From Ceratotherium simum simum (taxonomy: Eukaryota > Chordata > Mammalia > Perissodactyla > Rhinocerotidae), in contig NW_004454175.1 of assembly GCF_000283155.1 (NCBI RefSeq), positions 407,111-471,110 of the forward strand: DNA of 64,000 nt, read 5' to 3'. How positions within the stretch are numbered: the first letter of the stretch is position 1; every line of letters starts with the position of its first letter. This document shows positions 59,310 through 64,000 of this stretch, piece after piece. A program made the translations under genes and the position numbers. The notes under the pieces were generated by a model. It worked only from the letters and a program-made list of their open reading frames with translations. It searched no databases and had not been told where the DNA came from.

Positions 59310-59815
59310 ATTAGAAATCCTTAGATTTTGCAAAATCATTTCTATTGAATCTCTCTCCTTGGGGTCTTTCTGGCTCATAAATGGTTTTGCAACGTATATC
59401 ACAGCCTCCGTATTTGACTAATAGTTTGCATGAATAATAAAATCTTCCAGGAGTAAACAAGCTCATATTTTTTTTGCCATTTGTAAGCTTTATTGCTATT
59501 ATAAAATCAGTGTTTTGCAACCAGAACTCTTGGAAGATCTTATTGACGGTGGTGAGGGCTGTCAACAGGCACCATAGACTTTTCTCCTTTTCAGTGTGAT
59601 TTTTCTTTTCACATAAAACATTAGTGTGATTTTGTATATGCGATAATCATTCCTCATCATAAATATCTCAGGAGTTAGGCAAGCAGTCGTGTACATAACG
59701 ATAGGCAAAGCAGCATCTATCCTCATGGATGAATGGTCCTCCCAACACGGGCCACAGACCTGGCTGAAATACGGCCACCTCAGGAGAAATAAAGGCTTCA
59801 AATGAGACGAAGCTT
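59310..59815. other. Candidate conserved non-coding element
   Basis: Repeat-free block with TTTGCATGAATAATAAAATC near 59424, GCGATAATCATTCCTCATCAT near 59640 and few CpGs. Open frames on the minus strand (79 and 84 codons) match no known protein. Confidence 0.28.
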
Positions 59816-60359
59816 AGAAACAGGTAACCTCTGGTTACTCAGATACTTGACCTTTCTTCTTCGACCCTCAGAATCCTCTAGATTGGAAACTCCCAGATCT
59901 ATCTTATCAGTTTCCTAATTTTGCCTTGGGCTGATTCTCTCATGACTCTTTTAGCTGTTCTCTAGTGCAGGCATTTTCAGTTCTGTTTATCAGAGTTACC
60001 TGATGTTTTCTTTTTCCCTAGTGATTTAAAAAATAATTTATGCACATGGAAAATAAAATTTCAAACAGTACAGGAGAGAACAAATCGAAAATATAGGTTT
60101 CCCTTCCTGCCCGGCCTCATCTCCTAACTATTTTTTAAATTGTTTCTGTTTTATATTGTTCTTCTGGTGTTTATCTCCATAATATTCAATAATATTCTTA
60201 TACTCTTATTCACGGTATTCTTCAAAATATTTAACTACCGCATATCCGCCAACCCATCAGAAATGCTGCCTGCCCACAGTGCTGGAATAATTTCCTGGAA
60301 ACCCCTCCTGCACCAGGCATTAACTTTTATTTGCAGGCTTATGGAGAGACATGAAGGGG
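59816..60359. other. Unassigned AT-rich stretch
   Basis: Probably contains an old repeat near 60000-60120 (TTTCAAACAGTACAGGAGAG). Nothing gene-like was seen. Confidence 0.4.
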
Positions 60360-60784
60360 TATAGTAGTTTCTCGTGACTGCCGTAACAAATTGCCACAAA
60401 CTCGATGGCTTACAACCACAGAAATGTATTGTGTCACAGTTCTGGAGGCCAGAAGTCTGAAACCAAAGTGTTGGTGAGGCCTCACCCCCTCCAAAGGCTC
60501 TAGAGGAGCATCCTTCCTCGCCCCTTCCACCTTCTGGCGGCTTCAGACATTCCTCGGCTGTGGCTGCATCGCTCCAGTCTCTGCTTTGTCTTCACATGGC
60601 CTTCTCTGCGTCGGACACTTGTCATTGGATTTAGGGCCCACCCGGATAATCTAGGATGAAATCATCTCAAGATCCTTAATTTAATTATGTCTGCAAAGAC
60701 CGCTTTCTCAAATAAGGTCACAGATTCTGGGAGTTAACATGCGGATGTATTTTTTGTAGGGGGGCCACCATTCAACCCACTATA
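60360..60784 (-). repeat. MLT1-type LTR (MaLR), complete
   Basis: TATAGTAGTTTCTCGTGACT to CACCATTCAACCCACTATA, with CACAGTTCTGGAGGCCAGAA and AATAAGGTCACAGATTCTGG inside. A perfect 5-bp duplication AGGGG is at 60355-60359 and 60785-60789. Confidence 0.88.
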
Positions 60785-60934
60785 AGGGGGAAGAGAAGGT
60801 TGTGGATGTGGCTGTTTAGCAACTAGCACCAAAACACTTCAATAGTTCAACATACTTGTGTCTACTGTCTAAGTAGAAACCTTGCCTTTATTTCTTGATA
60901 TATCGCTATAAGTAGTATCTATTGATCTGGGACA

Positions 60935-61045
60935 GATTTTCAGACTCATCCAGATCTACTGAATCATCTGCATTTTTAAAATCTCCCCAGGTAACTCAGA
61001 TGAGGCTGTCTTACTGACCACTGCTTTGAGAACTATTGCTTTAGA
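60935..61045. repeat. MER5-family hAT MITE, partial
   Basis: CCAGATCTACTGAATCATCT, AATCTCCCCAGGTAACTCAG and CCACTGCTTTGAGAACTATT. Only the 3' half is present. Confidence 0.7.
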
Positions 61046-61449
61046 GCTGTGATTCTAAATCTGGGGAGGAAGGACCAGAATCTCCAAGGAGCGCAAGAAA
61101 GGGCAGTGAGGATAGAAATGCGTTTTGGAAAGGCATGTTTACTATTGAGCTTGTTTAACTTGCCTTATTAATGATAAGACAATTTGGTTCTCTCAAAACC
61201 ACTAGGGGGGGATTTTATTTTTCTAGTTTTCCAAAAGAGGCTGTTTCAGAAGATATTTTTCAAAGAGCCAGTGGTCTCGGTAGCCCCCACACCTAACAAA
61301 GATCCGGCTTTGACCAGAGATGTGTTGGCAGTCTCCAGCTACTTTTCCATTTATTTATTCAGTCTCTTCTATTATTTTTCCTTCCAAAACAATTTCTTAA
61401 ACACACGAAAGAGGCAGAAAGTGAGAGTGACATAAAATTTTCCAGTGTA
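61046..61449. other. Unassigned stretch
   Basis: No repeat or exon was recognised. Confidence 0.4.
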
Positions 61450-61930
61450 AAAAGGTCATGTTCGCTGTGGCTCATGCACTTTTTGGTGGATCCGCTGGCT
61501 CACCTTGTTGTGTGGGGCAGCCACCATGCCCGCAGCTCTGTCAGTGCCCATGGAAACCCCTCCTTCGGCTTCCCTGACTCCCGGGCAGGTGCGTGGGCAG
61601 CTCCTGGTGACGTATGCTGGTTCTCTGTAGGCTACCCTGGTGTTGGAGGCTTGAAGGCGCTGAGACTGAAGCAGGTTCCAGTGAGAAACAGTTGCGAGTT
61701 CGAGCTCCTTCTTCCGGCTCCTGTCTGAGCTGCCTCTCCCCCATTTCACATCCATTGTCTGCTTCTGAATGCTGGTCCTGCAGACTTCAGGTCCAGCAAC
61801 AGACACGGGGACAGCAGACTAACGTAACTCCTCACCGTGCTCCAGTGATTGGGGAGGGTCTAGTCCCTAAAATAATCCCTTAGACCACTCACAGTGGTTC
61901 CACTTCTCTGGCCAACCCTACTAATGCAGG
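61450..61930 (+). repeat. Probable ERVL-type LTR or related old repeat
   Basis: The end TTCCACTTCTCTGGCCAACC...CTAATGCAGG resembles the recalled ERVL-type LTR end (CTCTGG-GAACCCTGACTAATACAG). CTAACGTAACTCCTCACCGT and CCTTCCTGCAGACTTCAGGT-like wording lie before it. Overlapping frames on both strands up to 116 codons are attributed to repeat composition. Confidence 0.45.
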
Positions 61931-62089
61931 ATTTGGATGTTATCTTATTATTCTGTTTTTGTTGTTTGGGAGGGAATTTATTTTGAGGACTTAACTTCCC
62001 TACTATATTTTCAACTAGAACCAGAATCATGCGGGGGAAAATAGGGATTATTATCTTGTTTTGCAAGGGTGGCCTGTCGCATACCCTGA

Positions 62090-62640
62090 ATACCCTGGTA
62101 TCATCAAGATCTCTCCAGCCCTGCCTCTCGGCTCTTCCTGTCCATCAAGATCTCCAGGCCCTTAACTCCTTCTCACTCTGTGTCCATTTCCAACTTCACT
62201 CGTCTCCCATTCAGGCCAGTCCCTGGCTCTTGGCACCCCTGGCTGTCCACTTTTTCTGTTCCCACTTTCCACTGCCAAATTTCTTGAGAAGGCAGCTTGC
62301 ACAGCCTGGCTCAGTTTTCTCTTTTCTGACATTCTTTTGACCCATAATCATCTCTCTCACATTCTGGAAGTCGTAGAGATGTCCTAAGCCTAAGACCTAA
62401 CAGGTCTTTGCTTCAGAGCTTATCCTCCCTGACCCATTTGCACAACGTACCGTGGTTGCCCTGCCTGTACTCAAAAAAACTTGTTTTCCTTCTCTTTCAT
62501 GGTGCTGTATTACCTCCTCCCGAGTCTCTAACTGTTCTTGCTCTGAATCATTCACAAGCTTTTCCTGCCACTCCAGGCTGTCAGTGCAGCCATCCCCAAG
62601 GCAAGGTGCCTTGTGATATGGTTATTTGTGGACTCCTATG
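62090..62640 (-). repeat. Ancient repeat, reversed copy 5
   Basis: CTGCCAAATTTCTTGAGAAG followed by GCTTGCACAGCCTGGCTCAG matches, in reverse orientation, the downstream part of the long GA-rich family seen at 22.5-25.2 kb. Confidence 0.4.
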
Positions 62641-62650
62641 CTAGTTTGCA

Positions 62651-62925
62651 TGCATCTTTTTTTTTTTCTGAGGAAGATTGGCCCTGAGCTAACATCTGTT
62701 GCCAATCATCCTCTTTTTCTTTTTTCTCCCCAAAGCCCCAGTACATAATTATATACCGTAGTTGTAGGTCCTTCTAGTTCTTCTATGTGGGACGCCACCT
62801 CAGCACGGCTTGATGAGCGGTGAGTAAGTCTGCGCCCAGGATCTGAACTGGCAAACGCTGGGCCACCAAAGCTGAATGCGGGAACTTAACTGCTACACCA
62901 CTGGGCTGGCCCCTGCATACACCTT
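62651..62925 (-). repeat. ERE-type SINE
   Basis: The body is about 62663-62912, reverse complement: TGAGGAAGATTGGCCCTGAG, the CTAGTTCTTCTATGTGGGAC segment, ending CCACTGGGCTGGCCC. It carries the longer subtype segment also seen at 7.6 and 9.9 kb. The flanks TGCATGCATCTT and TGCATACACCTT form a 12-bp duplication with two mismatches. Confidence 0.92.
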
Positions 62926-64000
62926 AAAACAGCGATTTTGCCTTACTTAACTTTGTAATCTCTCACAGTTCTTGAATAATATTTTTATTAAAATTTAAAA
63001 ATCTCTAAAAATTTTTATTGAATTATCAGGTTTCACCTTCCCTCTCACCCCCCAACCCCCAAAGTGCATTTCTGGTTTGAATACATAAGCCACTGGGGGA
63101 AAAATAGCATTCACTGTACTGCACAGAAATTTGCCTTACAGTTAGCTTTTCAGGAACCTATCTGTTCTTTTATAGCTGTACTAAAGGAAAACTTAGTATA
63201 AATAAGTTTAAAACTGGTACTAATGCCTAGTTCTTCTGAGTCAGACTGCTAGTTTTTATTTTCTAAACCGACAAATTGTCCTGTCAACTCTGTATCTATG
63301 CTTCAAATCTTACCCATCCTTCCAGGTTAAGCTCAAGTGAAGTCTACTGTATCACAGTTTCTTTTCTGAATGCCCCTTAGTTGAAAACTCTCTCTTGTCT
63401 ACTGTAAAATCCTTACAGGTATTCATTCTCTCTCTCTGATGATACCATCACATCACAATTATTTTCATACTTGTTTTCTGTTTTGTACGTGGCAAGTTCT
63501 TTGATGTCAAGGTCACAAAGTCAAAAGTTAACCACCACCCCCATCTTTCCTTTTTTTTTGGTCCTTTAGCTTCCTCTTGCTAGCTCTATACTTTGCATGT
63601 CCTAGTTCTCTGATAAGTGTCTTAAAATTTAAATCGAATGGATAGATTTTGAAAGACAGGCTTAAAATTGAACTATAATGTGAGATGAGGGAGCAAGTAA
63701 CTCTAAGCACCATGCCAAAGCCACCTGCAGAAGATGGGGTGAAAACGGCCATTTCTGGGTGGAGGCTACGGCATCTCTCCTCCCCCTCGAGTCCGGAAGC
63801 TCAAGCACAAAGCTCATAAGGATCCATAAGAACGGGCAACCATGAGGAAAGCTTTAGAATTTCAGTGTGGGGGTCTAATTTGAGTGTTTAGATAAAATCT
63901 CAGCTATTTCTTGATATCTCAGTATCTCTTGAGCTTGGGATAAAAGGCAGAAAATAATTTGGTGAGGACTTTCGGAAAGATCTTGAGAAGTTCTGTTTCT
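62926..64000. other. Unassigned right end
   Basis: Repeat-like wording at 63.3-63.5 kb may be a worn L2. The GC-richer patch at 63.7-63.83 kb has short frames on both strands, but no gene is recognised. Confidence 0.4.

Noticed and set aside
61456..61806. 116-codon minus frame
   Set aside because: Lies across a probable LTR-derived repeat; no domain.

Overview
This is a 64 kb piece of mammalian nuclear DNA, AT-rich and without a complete protein-coding gene. The best lineage marker is a tRNA-derived SINE found six times (about 7589, 9941, 26470, 36445, 52770 and 62663). It has the head GGCTGGCCC-GTGGC, internal B-box-like sequence and the tail phrase ATGTTAGCTCAGGGC, and it matches the ERE SINEs of perissodactyls. 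A horse-like animal is the most likely source; rhinoceros or tapir is not excluded. MIR, L2, MER5, MLT1/MST LTRs and old L1 tails confirm a placental mammal.

The most informative find is on the minus strand. Two exon-sized pieces, 3574-3708 and 32106-32244, encode the two antiparallel helices (CC2 and CC1) of an axonemal dynein heavy-chain stalk, closest by recall to the DNAH9/11/17 group. They lie in the correct 5'-to-3' order, 28.4 kb apart. The CC2 exon is an open 45-codon unit with splice-like ends. The CC1 exon has a usable acceptor, but it has lost one codon, is frameshifted near 32122 and has no recognisable donor. No exon for the microtubule-binding tip was found between them. The simplest reading is an unprocessed, decaying dynein heavy-chain gene copy whose introns have filled with repeats.

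Layout. 1-1640: L1 tails and a purine microsatellite. 1641-5236: mostly unique DNA with the CC2 exon. 5242-10260: MLT1, L2, two plus-strand EREs and a homeodomain-motif-rich block near 8.9 kb. 10.3-20 kb: largely featureless. 20-26 kb: ancient GA-rich repeats interrupted by a class I solo LTR, followed by paired hairpins. 26-32 kb: ERE, MIR, an MST/MLT1 LTR, (AC)18 and the CC1 exon. 33-36.7 kb: MLT1/MST LTR, L1, two abutting solo LTRs that share one 4-bp target, and an ERE ending in a 19-base G run. 38.2-39 kb: L1 3' end. 40-53 kb: sparse repeats and two conserved-element-like blocks near 49.3 and 50.3 kb. 53-55 kb: L1 ORF1-like remnant and a CT-rich tandem array with a 134-base gap. 55-64 kb: MIR, MLT1, MER5, a probable ERVL-type LTR and the last ERE.

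There are no operons, CRISPR arrays or bacterial features. Except for the dynein exons, open frames in the window are chance frames or lie inside repeats. Repeat family names come from recalled consensus sequences and were not checked by a masking run.
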